NCBI GenBank assembly: GCA_947589385.1
Contig: CANPZW010000008.1
Location: 1-64,000, forward strand
Length of the DNA stretch: 64,000 bases
Direction of reading: 5' to 3'
DNA from: an uncultured Clostridia bacterium
GTDB taxonomy: Bacteria; Bacillota; Clostridia; Christensenellales; Borkfalkiaceae
In this document: in pieces, positions 8,030 to 16,660 of the stretch
Layout of the letters: every line of letters starts with the position of its first letter
Position numbering within the stretch: position 1 is the first letter of the stretch
The notes under the pieces: generated by a model
The model's database searches: none
What the model saw: only the letters and a program-made list of their open reading frames with translations
What the model was told of the DNA's origin: nothing
Translations under genes and position numbers: made by a program

Positions 8030-8058
8030 AATATATCAAAGAGCTGCCGATAAGTCAA
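8030..8058 (-). promoter_or_regulatory. tcdA promoter (leaderless configuration)
   Basis: TTGACT (8058-8053), 17-base spacer, TATATT (8035-8030), then only TTAATC before the ATG. Normal start-site selection would place +1 on or next to the initiation codon. Confidence 0.75.
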
Positions 8059-8175
8059 TAAATTTCAATTTGAAAGCCCGTTTGCGGGGAAAATGCGCGG
8101 TGCGTACGAAATTCGGGCGCGCAAAAGCTTCGCAGATAGACTGAAACAAACAGAACAGAGGAGCAGAAACGCCGC

Positions 8176-8204
8176 TTGACGGCGGGGCTCGGTTGTGATA
8201 AAAT
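8176..8204 (+). promoter_or_regulatory. Promoter of the yhaO-yhaN operon
   Basis: TTGACG (8176-8181), 17 bases, TAAAAT (8199-8204). GAGGT at 8222-8226 precedes the GTG start at 8234. Confidence 0.7.
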
Positions 8205-8233
8205 AAAAAGACCACATACAGCGAGGTAATTCG

Positions 8234-9364
8234 GTGCTGAAAATTTTTATGACGGGCGACAACCATATAGGCTTGAAATACGCAAACCATGAAAAGGCTT
8301 CAATACTCGTCGAAGCCAGAATTTCCGCTCTGGACGGAATGGTGCGCGCCGCCAACGAAGAAAAATGTTCGCTTTTCGTTATTACGGGCGACCTTTTCGA
8401 AAATACGTACGGCATACCCGAAAAAACGGTAAAGAGGGTTCTTAACGCCCTTTCGGAATTTAACGGCACGGTAGCCGTACTGCCCGGCAATCACGATTTT
8501 TACGACAGGGATTCCAAACTTTGGCGGGACATTGCCCAAATAACCGCGGCAAAGGATAATATTCTTATTTTAAACGAATACCGCCCTTATCATATTCAGA
8601 CGGAGGGCGGCGAAGCCGTGCTGTATCCCGCGCTTTGCACTTCGCTACACTCCGCGCCGGGTAAAAACAATCTCGGCTGGATAAAGGACTTGCAATTCGA
8701 AAGCGACGGAGCGTACCGCATAGGCATTGCCCACGGCGCCGTGGAGGGCGAAACGATAGACAGCGAGGGGCAGTATTTCTTAATGCGCCGCGCGGAGCTT
8801 GAAAGCATACCCGTAACGGTCTGGCTTATAGGGCATACCCACGTTCCCTTCCCCGCAGACCTGAAAACGGATTCATATTCCGCGGGAGAGAGGATTTTCA
8901 ACGCGGGCGCCCACGTGCAGACGGACGTTTCGTGCAATACGGAGGGCTGCTGCTTCATTATACAAATATCGGACGACGGGTCCGTAAGCGCAAAAAAATT
9001 CAAATCGGGCAATCTCCGCTTCGTACGGAGAAACGTAATGCTTACGGCGGGTAACGCGCAAAGCGGATTGACGCGCGCGCTTGCCGATTTGGACGACGCC
9101 TGCGTTGTCGATTTGATAATCGGCGGCGCGGTCGGCGAAGAAGAATACGAAAACCGCCGTGAAATTATCGAAAGCTGTCTGAGCCGTTTCATCGAGGGTA
9201 CTTACGACGACGGCACGCTTACCAAAGTAATATCCGCGGATTTGATAGATAAAGAATTTCCGGAAACTTCCTTTTCGGCTGAATTTTTAAAAACATTGCT
9301 GGACGAGCCCAAGGAAGCGCAGCTTGTGTATGATATGTTGAGAGCCTTGAAGGAGGGCAGATAG
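8234..9364 (+). CDS. yhaO: YhaO/SbcD-like DNA repair metallophosphoesterase
   Basis: 376 aa, GTG start after GAGGT. Metal-ligand motifs of Mre11/SbcD-type nucleases occur in order: GDNH (residues 7-10), ITGDLFE, LPGNHDF, AHG and GHTHVP. It forms the nuclease half of a two-gene unit with the following ATPase, whose TTG start abuts this stop codon. By analogy with SbcCD and Bacillus YhaO-YhaN, the complex processes DNA ends and hairpins. The shorter capping domain and the partner's form fit YhaO better than canonical SbcD. Confidence 0.88.
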   Translation: MLKIFMTGDNHIGLKYANHEKASILVEARISALDGMVRAANEEKCSLFVITGDLFENTYGIPEKTVKRVLNALSEFNGTVAVLPGNHDFYDRDSKLWRDIAQITAAKDNILILNEYRPYHIQTEGGEAVLYPALCTSLHSAPGKNNLGWIKDLQFESDGAYRIGIAHGAVEGETIDSEGQYFLMRRAELESIPVTVWLIGHTHVPFPADLKTDSYSAGERIFNAGAHVQTDVSCNTEGCCFIIQISDDGSVSAKKFKSGNLRFVRRNVMLTAGNAQSGLTRALADLDDACVVDLIIGGAVGEEEYENRREIIESCLSRFIEGTYDDGTLTKVISADLIDKEFPETSFSAEFLKTLLDEPKEAQLVYDMLRALKEGR

Positions 9365-11734
9365 TTGAAAATCGGAAAGATTTCCTGTACCCAATTCGCA
9401 GGGATGCGCGATTTCGAAATTACTTTCGGAGAGGGCGTGAACGTCATTTACGGCAAAAACGAAAGCGGCAAAAGCACTATTGTCAATCTCTTGTCGCGCA
9501 CGCTGTTCCAACGTGCGCGTTTGGACGGCAGAACCGACAGGGATTTTACAGCAAATTATTTCCCTTGCGCGTTGAAAAGCGGCGCGCGGGCAGGGGATTT
9601 TGCCGACGGGAAGATATCGTTCGAAACGGAAAAGGGCGTCTATACCCTTACAAAAGAATGGGGGAAAGATTTCAGGTGCATGCTTTCCACCCCCGAAGGC
9701 GTGATAAGAGACCCCGACGCCGTCGAAGAATGTCTGCGCGGTCTTTTGGTATATGGCGAGGGCGTTTATGAGGACATTCTGCTTACCACCCAAAAGGCTT
9801 CCGCACATGCCCTGCAAACGCTGCTGGACGCTTCGGGAACGGACTCCAAACGTGAAATAGCCGACGCCGTCACGCGCGCTTTCGCTGAAAGCGACGGCAT
9901 TTCCGTCGATTCGATAGGGCGGGCAATAGCCGCGAAGGTGGATGAATTGGCGGGTAAGCACTGGGACTTTGAACGCAATATGCCCGTGCGGAAAGCGGGA
10001 GTTTGGACTAAGGAAACGGGCATTGTCCACAAGGCTTATTACGAGCTGGAAAAATGTAAAAAAGTCCTCGCGGATATCCGTGAACTCGAAAAGGATTTCG
10101 ACAGGGCGGTTGCCGTCTTCGAGGCAAAGGATGCGGAGGCGCGTGCCGCCGAAAGCGCTTATTCAGAATTAAGCCGATATTCTAATATCCTTGCCGTAAT
10201 AAAGGAGCGCAGGGAAAAAATCGTCAGGCTGCAAGCCGACCTCGAAAAGTGCGGCAAAATTCTTGCGCAGTGGCCACTTCTTAAAGAACGTACGGCTAAG
10301 GCGCAGGCGCTTCTCGCAGAAAAGCAGAATAGGGAACTTAAAGATAAGTTCGAAACGGCGGAAAAGCTCTATTTTGAAACAGCCGCGCTTACGGCGGCAC
10401 AGAAAAACGTTTTATGCCCTACGCAGGCGGAAATAAACGAAGCCAAAGCCGCCGTTAAAAATTCGGAAGCGTTGGAAAATCTACTTTGCGGAATGAACGT
10501 CGCGGCGTCTGTCAGGGTTTTCGGCGATAACGCCGTTGAAATCAAATCTCTGCGGACGGGCAAGATTTTCGAGCCCGCCGACTCCGTCGCTTTGACCGAG
10601 GCGGTGAAAATTACTGTGCCGGACGTGTTCGAGATGCAACTGTATCCCGCCGACGTTGACGTCGCGGAAACGGAAAAACGGCTTGACGTACAACGCGCGT
10701 TCATAAAGGACGTATTATCGAAATTTAAAGCGGAGAGCGTGGATGAGCTGGAAGAGAGGGCGAAAGTCTGTTCCGAAAATCTGCGACGGCTTGATTTGCT
10801 TAATGAAAAGCTTGCATACGTCACGGGCAGTATTCCTTTCGAAGAACTGCGCCGCGAGGCGGAAAAACTGCCAAAGAATATACGTAAACGGGAAGAAATA
10901 GAAAGGGAGATTTTTGAAGTCTGCGGGGGAACGGATATAGCCCGATTTATCGCCGCGAACGAGGCGGTTGAAGAAAGTTACATAAAAGAATACGGCGACA
11001 TTGCCGCTTTAAAGGAGAGGACCGAAAAAATTTCGCATGAACTGCAAGAGGCGCAAGCTTCGGTAGAGAGCGCGGGCAAAATCCCGCGGGAATATCTTGA
11101 AATTTCCGACCCCGAAGCCTATTTGTCGGATATGCGCAACGGTTTGACGCAAAAACGCAAGGCGCGCGAAGACGCGCTGACAGCTAAAACGGAAAGTTCG
11201 GGGAAGTTGCAAAGCTTCAAGGAAAATATCGAGGGCGACCCCGAGGAAAACGTTCGCACAGCCGAAAGGGCGTTCGAAGAACAGAAGAACCTGCTTGACC
11301 ATTGGTTGCATATCTCGAAAGTTTTCGAGGAGCTGAAAAAATCTTTGGCGGGCAATCCCATGCGCGGGCTTGCGGAGAGTTTTTCGGGCTATCTGAACAT
11401 AATTTCGGGCGGCAGGGATTTTTCGGAATTTCCCGAAAGCGACAAGCTTAAAATGGATATTTACAGCGGCGGCCGCCTTTTGGATTACGGTAAAATGTCC
11501 GAGGGCGCAAAGGAAAGCGTGTCCCTCGCTTTCAGGCTTGCCGTTTTGGACCACCTTTTCCCCGAAGGCGGGGGCGTGATAGTTTTTGACGACCCCTTAA
11601 CGGATATGGACGCGGACCGTACGGCGCGAGCCTGCAAGCTGATAAACGAATGTGCAAAGCGCCATCAGGTAATTTTTCTGACCTGCAAGCAAGAATATTT
11701 AAACCTACTGGACGGCGGGCGGAAAATTCTGTAA
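9365..11734 (+). CDS. yhaN: YhaN/SbcC-like SMC-type ATPase
   Basis: 789 aa, TTG start directly after the yhaO stop, with GGAGGG upstream. Walker A is GKNESGKST (30-38); the middle (about 220-650) is charged and coiled-coil-like. The C-terminal lobe has the ABC signature region KMSEGAKESVSLAFRLA and Walker B VIVFDDPLTDMD. The lobes should join in a Rad50/SbcC-like head that gates the YhaO nuclease. No CxxC zinc hook is evident in the coil, in keeping with YhaN rather than SbcC. A terminator follows. Confidence 0.88.
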   Translation: MKIGKISCTQFAGMRDFEITFGEGVNVIYGKNESGKSTIVNLLSRTLFQRARLDGRTDRDFTANYFPCALKSGARAGDFADGKISFETEKGVYTLTKEWGKDFRCMLSTPEGVIRDPDAVEECLRGLLVYGEGVYEDILLTTQKASAHALQTLLDASGTDSKREIADAVTRAFAESDGISVDSIGRAIAAKVDELAGKHWDFERNMPVRKAGVWTKETGIVHKAYYELEKCKKVLADIRELEKDFDRAVAVFEAKDAEARAAESAYSELSRYSNILAVIKERREKIVRLQADLEKCGKILAQWPLLKERTAKAQALLAEKQNRELKDKFETAEKLYFETAALTAAQKNVLCPTQAEINEAKAAVKNSEALENLLCGMNVAASVRVFGDNAVEIKSLRTGKIFEPADSVALTEAVKITVPDVFEMQLYPADVDVAETEKRLDVQRAFIKDVLSKFKAESVDELEERAKVCSENLRRLDLLNEKLAYVTGSIPFEELRREAEKLPKNIRKREEIEREIFEVCGGTDIARFIAANEAVEESYIKEYGDIAALKERTEKISHELQEAQASVESAGKIPREYLEISDPEAYLSDMRNGLTQKRKAREDALTAKTESSGKLQSFKENIEGDPEENVRTAERAFEEQKNLLDHWLHISKVFEELKKSLAGNPMRGLAESFSGYLNIISGGRDFSEFPESDKLKMDIYSGGRLLDYGKMSEGAKESVSLAFRLAVLDHLFPEGGGVIVFDDPLTDMDADRTARACKLINECAKRHQVIFLTCKQEYLNLLDGGRKIL

Positions 11735-11756
11735 ATTTTAATATGAAATTATCCGA

Positions 11757-11786
11757 AAGCTCTTTCCGTTGAGAAAGGGCTTTTTA
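11757..11786 (+). terminator. Intrinsic terminator after yhaN
   Basis: AAGCTCTTTC (11757-11766) pairs with GAAAGGGCTT (11773-11782), followed by TTTTT. Classic form. Confidence 0.8.
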
Positions 11787-11801
11787 CAAGAAAATAAAAA
11801 G

Positions 11802-11829
11802 GGCGTTAGTTGAAATTGCAATTAACGCC
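11802..11829. other. Hairpin upstream of the V-ATPase promoter
   Basis: GGCGTTAGTTG (11802-11812) pairs with CAATTAACGCC (11819-11829). It lies 55 bases before the V-ATPase -35 and after the yhaN terminator. It may be a second terminator or an operator. No known motif recognised. Confidence 0.4.
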
Positions 11830-11883
11830 ATTCGAAAAAATAGTTACTTTTTTAACATAAAATGTGAATCCGCCCCATTTGCC

Positions 11884-11912
11884 TTGACAAACGGCGCTTT
11901 AAGCGTTATTAT
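11884..11912 (+). promoter_or_regulatory. Promoter of the V-type ATPase operon
   Basis: TTGACA (11884-11889), 17 bases, TATTAT (11907-11912). The spacer contains the partial palindrome CGCTTTAAGCG. First start codon at 11977. Confidence 0.8.
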
Positions 11913-11976
11913 ATTACATACGTATAATCCTTTGTGTCTTATCAGAGTACGGCTTGCCGCACTCACGGAGCTTATT

Positions 11977-12288
11977 ATGGAAGAAAGCATACTTAAAAGC
12001 ATATCCGAAGCGGAGAGCCGCGCGGCGCAGATAAAGGCGCAGGCGCAGGAGCGCGCAGCCGAAATTCTTGCCGCAGCCGAAAAAAGAGCGGCGGAAATTT
12101 CCAAAGAATGCGGCGCGCAGTGCGCGGAATATACCGAAAGCGGCATTAAAGCCGCCGAGGAAAAGGCGCAAAGCGATTATTTTAAAGCAGTCGAAAAAGC
12201 CCGCTCGGAAGCCGAAAGCTATGCGGACGGGATTTTGAAGAATACCGAAATTTACGTTTCCGAAGTCGTGGGGAGGCTGACGAAGTGA
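11977..12288 (+). CDS. ntpF: V-type ATP synthase subunit G/H-like (NtpF)
   Basis: 103 aa, start ATG 11977 behind GGAG; the frame continues upstream through the promoter and is not coding there. Almost entirely an Ala/Glu/Lys-rich helix, the pattern of the G (NtpF/AhaH) peripheral-stalk subunit that pairs with subunit E. Its first place before subunit I matches the Enterococcus hirae ntp operon. It ends overlapping the GTG of ntpI. Sequence alone would not identify it; position does. Confidence 0.8.
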   Translation: MEESILKSISEAESRAAQIKAQAQERAAEILAAAEKRAAEISKECGAQCAEYTESGIKAAEEKAQSDYFKAVEKARSEAESYADGILKNTEIYVSEVVGRLTK

Positions 12289-14291
12289 TTGAAAAAATGC
12301 GAAAACTCAATCTCGCGGCGCTTTCCTACGACCGCGACGGCATACTCGATGCCTTGCAGCGCACGAACGCCGTCGAGATAAAGGAACGCCCCGCCGAGGA
12401 GGGCACAGAGCCTCTGCCCGCGCAGGGAGAGGAGCTTTCCGCGTTGCTGTCGTCGCTGGAATCTGCGATAGAAACGCTTTCCGCCCGCGCCGCCGACATG
12501 GACGAAAAAGGTAAGACGGTTTCGGTTAAGGACGGATTTCCAGTAACTTATTCCGAATTTATTTCCGCAGGCGAAAGGCGGGAGGAATCCGCCGCCGTCG
12601 TTTCAAAGGTAAATGCCTTGACGGATGAGATAAATTCTTACATATCCGAACAGGGGCGGCTTGCCCGCGCGATAGCCGCGGCGGAACCTTACGGCGGGCT
12701 GACAATTCCTTTTTCCGCATACGCCGCGACCCGTTCGGTCAAAACCGCGCTCGGTATTGTGCCCGCGCCCGCGTGGGAAGAACTGAAAAAGAAGCTGGAC
12801 GAAACCGAACTCGCCGCATACGAGGCGCAGACAAGTGGGGAAACGGTCACGCTTGCCGTTTTCTGCCATATAAGCGTCTGGGCGGAAGCAGAGGGGATAT
12901 TAAGCGGTTCGGGATTTTCGCCCTGTCCTTATTCGGGCGATATTTCGGGCGAAGAACAGCTTGCCTCCCTAAAAGGTCAGCTTCAATTTACGTCAGAAAA
13001 AAAGCATGCGGCGGAGGAAAATCTTTCGGGACTTACTTCCGAAATACGCGGGCTGAAAATTTATTGCGATTACGTCGGATTCCAGCTTGAAAAGGCGGAG
13101 GCTGCCGCGAAAATGCGGGGCACGGAGAGGACTTTTATTTTGGAAGCTTTCGTGCCCGCGTGCGAGGAGCAGAATGTAAAATCCGCGCTGGATTCTTGCG
13201 GGTTCGCCATGTGGTATGAGTTTTCCGACCCCGCCGAGGACGAGGAGATTCCGACGCTTGCAAAGAACAACGCCGTGGTTTCGAATTTCGAAGCGATAAC
13301 AAATATGTATTCCCCGCCGAACGCGCGGGAATTTGACCCCAACACCGTAATGGCGTTCTTTTACAGCCTGTTCCTCGGCTTTATTATGGGCGATATAGGC
13401 TACGGTCTGTTAATGGTTTTAGGCGGGGGCGCGCTTTGGATTAAAAGCCGCAAGGGAAGCGCTATTAAAAGTCTTTCGGGCGTGTTCGCCGTCGGCGGAG
13501 TTTTTGCGGTAATCTGGGGCTTTTTGTTCAATTCGTTTTTCGGCGTGCAGATAACGATGTTGCCAACCGTTATGCCCTCGGCGTTCGATATGAAGAACAA
13601 CACGTTCGATAACTACAAATTTATGGGCATAGAATTACCCGCCGTACTTGTAATAGCCATGATTTTGGGTATATCCCAGCTTTTCGCGGGATACGTCTGC
13701 AAAGCCGTGCAGGAGTGGAGAAAGGGCAGATTTTTCGACGGACTTTTCGACGGCATACTGTGGGCGCTGTTCTCCGTGGGCGTCGCCCTGGCGATTTTGG
13801 GACTTGTGGAGGACTTCAATCTCCCGAAAATCTTCGTGACGGTCGGCGGGATAACCGCAGGGGCAAGCCTTGCGCTTGCCGCGCTTACGGCGGGCAGAAA
13901 GGAAAAATTCGTCGGCAAATTCACAAAGGGCTTCGGCTCCGTTTACGGAGTTATAAACTACGTTTCGGACATTTTAAGCTACGCCCGTCTGTATGGGCTT
14001 ATGCTGTCTGGCGCGATTATAGCGCAGATTGTTTCGAAGTATTCAATCATCTTCATAATGAAAGAAAACGTACTGTTTGCGATATTGGGCGTGATTTTGA
14101 TGCTTGTGGGACATGCTTTCAACCTTGCGATAGGGCTTCTCGGGGCGTACATTCACGACGCAAGGCTTCAATACGTGGAATTTTACGGCAGGTTCTATAC
14201 GGGCGAGGGAGAATTGTTCACCCCTCTCGGTTCGCAGCACAGACACATTTATCTGGAACAAGGCAACACACCCGCAAAGGGTATTAAATAG
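12285..14291 (+). CDS. ntpI: V-type ATP synthase subunit I (a-subunit)
   Basis: 668 aa, GTG start overlapping the ntpF stop by 4 bases. The N-terminal ~330 residues are a soluble stalk domain that anchors E/G; the C-terminal half has around seven to eight membrane helices starting near VMAFFYSLFLGFIMGDIGYG, the signature of the family, and includes the conserved SYARLYGLMLSG helix with the arginine expected to face the rotor. It forms the stator ion half-channels beside the K ring. Length fits. Confidence 0.93.
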   Translation: MIEKMRKLNLAALSYDRDGILDALQRTNAVEIKERPAEEGTEPLPAQGEELSALLSSLESAIETLSARAADMDEKGKTVSVKDGFPVTYSEFISAGERREESAAVVSKVNALTDEINSYISEQGRLARAIAAAEPYGGLTIPFSAYAATRSVKTALGIVPAPAWEELKKKLDETELAAYEAQTSGETVTLAVFCHISVWAEAEGILSGSGFSPCPYSGDISGEEQLASLKGQLQFTSEKKHAAEENLSGLTSEIRGLKIYCDYVGFQLEKAEAAAKMRGTERTFILEAFVPACEEQNVKSALDSCGFAMWYEFSDPAEDEEIPTLAKNNAVVSNFEAITNMYSPPNAREFDPNTVMAFFYSLFLGFIMGDIGYGLLMVLGGGALWIKSRKGSAIKSLSGVFAVGGVFAVIWGFLFNSFFGVQITMLPTVMPSAFDMKNNTFDNYKFMGIELPAVLVIAMILGISQLFAGYVCKAVQEWRKGRFFDGLFDGILWALFSVGVALAILGLVEDFNLPKIFVTVGGITAGASLALAALTAGRKEKFVGKFTKGFGSVYGVINYVSDILSYARLYGLMLSGAIIAQIVSKYSIIFIMKENVLFAILGVILMLVGHAFNLAIGLLGAYIHDARLQYVEFYGRFYTGEGELFTPLGSQHRHIYLEQGNTPAKGIK

Positions 14292-14315
14292 TCAATAATT
14301 CGGAGGTTAAATATT

Positions 14316-14774
14316 ATGTACACAACAGGTTATGCCATTGCAATGGCGGGAGTCGCACTCTGCGTGCTTTTGTGCGGAGTAGGTTCGTGCATAGGTCTTT
14401 TTAAGACGGGGCGCGCCGCAGCGGGAGTCCTCAGCGAAAATCCGAAAAAGTTCGGTAAGCTTATGGTGCTTGTACTTCTTCCCGCAACGCAGGGTATCTA
14501 CGGCTTCATCATAGGCATCATTGCGTCCGGCTCGCTCGCGCCGGAGATGGCTACGGCGCAGGGCTGGGCTTTTGTAGGCGCGGTTCTGCCGATGATGATT
14601 TCCGGCTTAATCACGGGTATTTTCCAGGGTAAATCTTCCGTCAACTGTATATATGCGGTCGGCAAACAGGATTCCCTCGGCGGTAAGCTTATTATCTATC
14701 CCGCGATGATAGAATTCTACGCGATTCTCGGCTTAATCATTTCCATAATGCTGGTAGCGGGTATGGCTATATAA
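14316..14774 (+). CDS. ntpK: V-type ATP synthase rotor subunit K (Na+-type)
   Basis: 152 aa, four membrane helices (two fused hairpins), start after CGGAGG. Aligned by eye with E. hirae NtpK, all five Na+ ligands are kept at a constant offset of six: L55, T58 and Q59 (LLPATQG), Q104 (IFQGK) and E133 (MIEFYAILG), corresponding to L61, T64, Q65, Q110 and E139. The ring should therefore carry Na+ rather than H+. It rotates against NtpI in the membrane. Confidence 0.95.
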   Translation: MYTTGYAIAMAGVALCVLLCGVGSCIGLFKTGRAAAGVLSENPKKFGKLMVLVLLPATQGIYGFIIGIIASGSLAPEMATAQGWAFVGAVLPMMISGLITGIFQGKSSVNCIYAVGKQDSLGGKLIIYPAMIEFYAILGLIISIMLVAGMAI

Positions 14775-14781
14775 GGCGCAT

Positions 14782-15351
14782 ATGGGCAAGGAAGAGATTG
14801 TAAACCGCATAATTTCGGACGCCGAGTCCGAAGCGGCGGAGATTGTCCGCGCCGCCAAAGAGCGCGCGCAGGGGATTGTCGAAGCCGCGGAACAGCTTGC
14901 GGAAAAAGAGAGGGCGGAAACTTCCGCCGAATTGGACGAAAGGTCAAAGCGCATAAGCGAAGGCAAAGCCGCGACTGCGCGTTTGGACTGTTCGAAGATA
15001 GTTCTTGCCGCAAAAAGGCGGGTAATTGACGAAATTTACGCCCGCGCGCACAAAAAACTTCTCGAACTGAACGAACGCGACGCGTTGAAGTTTTTGGAAA
15101 AGCTTCTTATCGAAAATGCCGAAGAGGGCGACGAAATAATATTCGCCAAAAATTTCCCTTATGCGATGGGTGCTGTAAACCTTGCCGTCGTAAAAGAGCG
15201 CGGGCTGTCGTTCAGTCTCGGGCGCGCGGATATCGACGGCGGGTGTATTCTCCGCGGCAAAAAAAGCGATAAAAACCTTTCCTATTCGGCTATTTTAAGC
15301 GCCGACAGGGAAGAGCGGCAGGCTGAGCTTGCGGCAAAATTGTTCGTATAA
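14782..15351 (+). CDS. ntpE: V-type ATP synthase subunit E
   Basis: 189 aa. A long N-terminal helix rich in Ala, Glu and Lys (1-95) and a small globular C-terminal part with DIDGGCILRG, the conserved subunit E turn. Together with the G-like subunit it forms the peripheral stalks that hold the catalytic head still. Start ATG 14782, AAGG upstream, 7 bases after ntpK. Confidence 0.9.
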   Translation: MGKEEIVNRIISDAESEAAEIVRAAKERAQGIVEAAEQLAEKERAETSAELDERSKRISEGKAATARLDCSKIVLAAKRRVIDEIYARAHKKLLELNERDALKFLEKLLIENAEEGDEIIFAKNFPYAMGAVNLAVVKERGLSFSLGRADIDGGCILRGKKSDKNLSYSAILSADREERQAELAAKLFV

Positions 15352-15360
15352 CAAAGCCAT

Positions 15361-16305
15361 ATGATGAATTCTGACTTTACAAACGGCGTAATCGCCGTAA
15401 GAGAAAGATACCTTTTGGGCGAAAAACTTCTGCGTTTTTGCGAAATGACGGAGGAGGAATTTTTGCGCGCCTTGAAGGAAAACGGCTTCGGCGGCGGCTC
15501 GTTTGAAGAGCCGGAAGAGCTATGTAAAGCGGAAGAGGCGGCGCTGGACGGCTTTATCCGTGAATACGCACCCGCGAAAACCGAACTTTGTTATCTTTTG
15601 TCCCCGAGGGATTTTCATAACGCCAAGGCGCTGTGCAAGGCTGCGATTTTGTCGTCGGAAGCCGATAAGATGCTCGCGCCCGAAGGGCTTGTCCCCGTTA
15701 AGGACATAGCGCGCGCGATAAGCGAAAAAAATTACGAAGGACTGCCCGCAGAACTTCGTGAGCCCGCGGAGCAAGCGCTTTCGGACGAAAATAACGTTTC
15801 GGGAGCGGAAATAGGCGCTATATTCGACGGCGCGCTATATAAATATCTCCATGGGGTTTGCAAACGCAACGCGCTGCTTAAAAAATTGCTCGCAGGCAAG
15901 GCGGACAGGCAGAATATTCTGACATATATGCGCTCTGCGGACATCGAACAGGCGGAAAAACTGTTCGTCGAAGGCGGTTCGCTTAAAAAGGAAGCGCTTG
16001 CCGCCCTGTTCGGAAACGCGGACGACGCCCAAAAGGCGTTGGACGGCATGGCTTATTCCGCCTTTTACAAGACCTGCCTTACGGCAAAGGAGAAGGGAAT
16101 GCCCTTTACCGAAGCCGAAAGGGCGCTTGAATCTTTCGAGGCGGAGTACTTCGTTGAAAAGCGGTTCGAGCTCGAAGGCAAAAAGCCCTTTCTTTATTAC
16201 GTTTTCCGCCGTCGCGCGGAAATTCAAAACGTGCGCATAATCGCCGTATGCCTCAACGCGGGGTTAAGCCCTGCCGAGATAAAAAGGCGTTTGCGCGCGG
16301 TTTAA
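15361..16305 (+). CDS. ntpC: V-type ATP synthase subunit C (d-like)
   Basis: 314 aa helical protein of the V/A-ATPase C/AC39 family, the socket between the central shaft and the K ring. Overall divergence is high: recognition rests on length, helical character, the C-terminal YYVFRRRAEIQNVRIIA segment typical of the family, and position between E and F. Two ATGs open the frame (15361, 15364); either could be used and the ribosome binding site is weak. Confidence 0.85.
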   Translation: MMNSDFTNGVIAVRERYLLGEKLLRFCEMTEEEFLRALKENGFGGGSFEEPEELCKAEEAALDGFIREYAPAKTELCYLLSPRDFHNAKALCKAAILSSEADKMLAPEGLVPVKDIARAISEKNYEGLPAELREPAEQALSDENNVSGAEIGAIFDGALYKYLHGVCKRNALLKKLLAGKADRQNILTYMRSADIEQAEKLFVEGGSLKKEALAALFGNADDAQKALDGMAYSAFYKTCLTAKEKGMPFTEAERALESFEAEYFVEKRFELEGKKPFLYYVFRRRAEIQNVRIIAVCLNAGLSPAEIKRRLRAV

Positions 16306-16314
16306 GGAGAATGT

Positions 16315-16659
16315 ATGACAGGCAGTATGGCAATCGTCGGCGACGGCGACAGCATAATGATATTCAAGGCGGCGGGCGTCGCCACATTCCCCGCTTCCGA
16401 CGAAAAGAGCGCGCGTGAAATTTTAAGAAGGGTTGCGGCAGACTATAAAATAATCTTCATAACGGAAGAACTTGCCCGCCCGCTCGGCGAATTTTTGAAG
16501 CGATTCGACGAATCGCCCTATCCCGTAATTTTGCCTATACCTTCGGGTAAGGGAAGCACGGGCTACGGCGACGAACTTTTAAAAACGGCTATGGAACGCG
16601 CTCTCGGCGTGGATATTCTTTCCCATAGCGAAAATCAAGCAAAAAAACAAGGTAATTGA
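16315..16659 (+). CDS. ntpG: V-type ATP synthase subunit F (NtpG)
   Basis: 114 aa; AAGGAGAA precedes ATG 16315. [16 protein letters not shown] near the N-terminus and FITEELA, then [13 protein letters not shown], are the hallmarks of the small F subunit of V/A-ATPases, a central shaft component with D. Located just before the catalytic A subunit as in E. hirae ntpG. Confidence 0.93.
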   Translation: MTGSMAIVGDGDSIMIFKAAGVATFPASDEKSAREILRRVAADYKIIFITEELARPLGEFLKRFDESPYPVILPIPSGKGSTGYGDELLKTAMERALGVDILSHSENQAKKQGN

Positions 16660-16660
16660 T

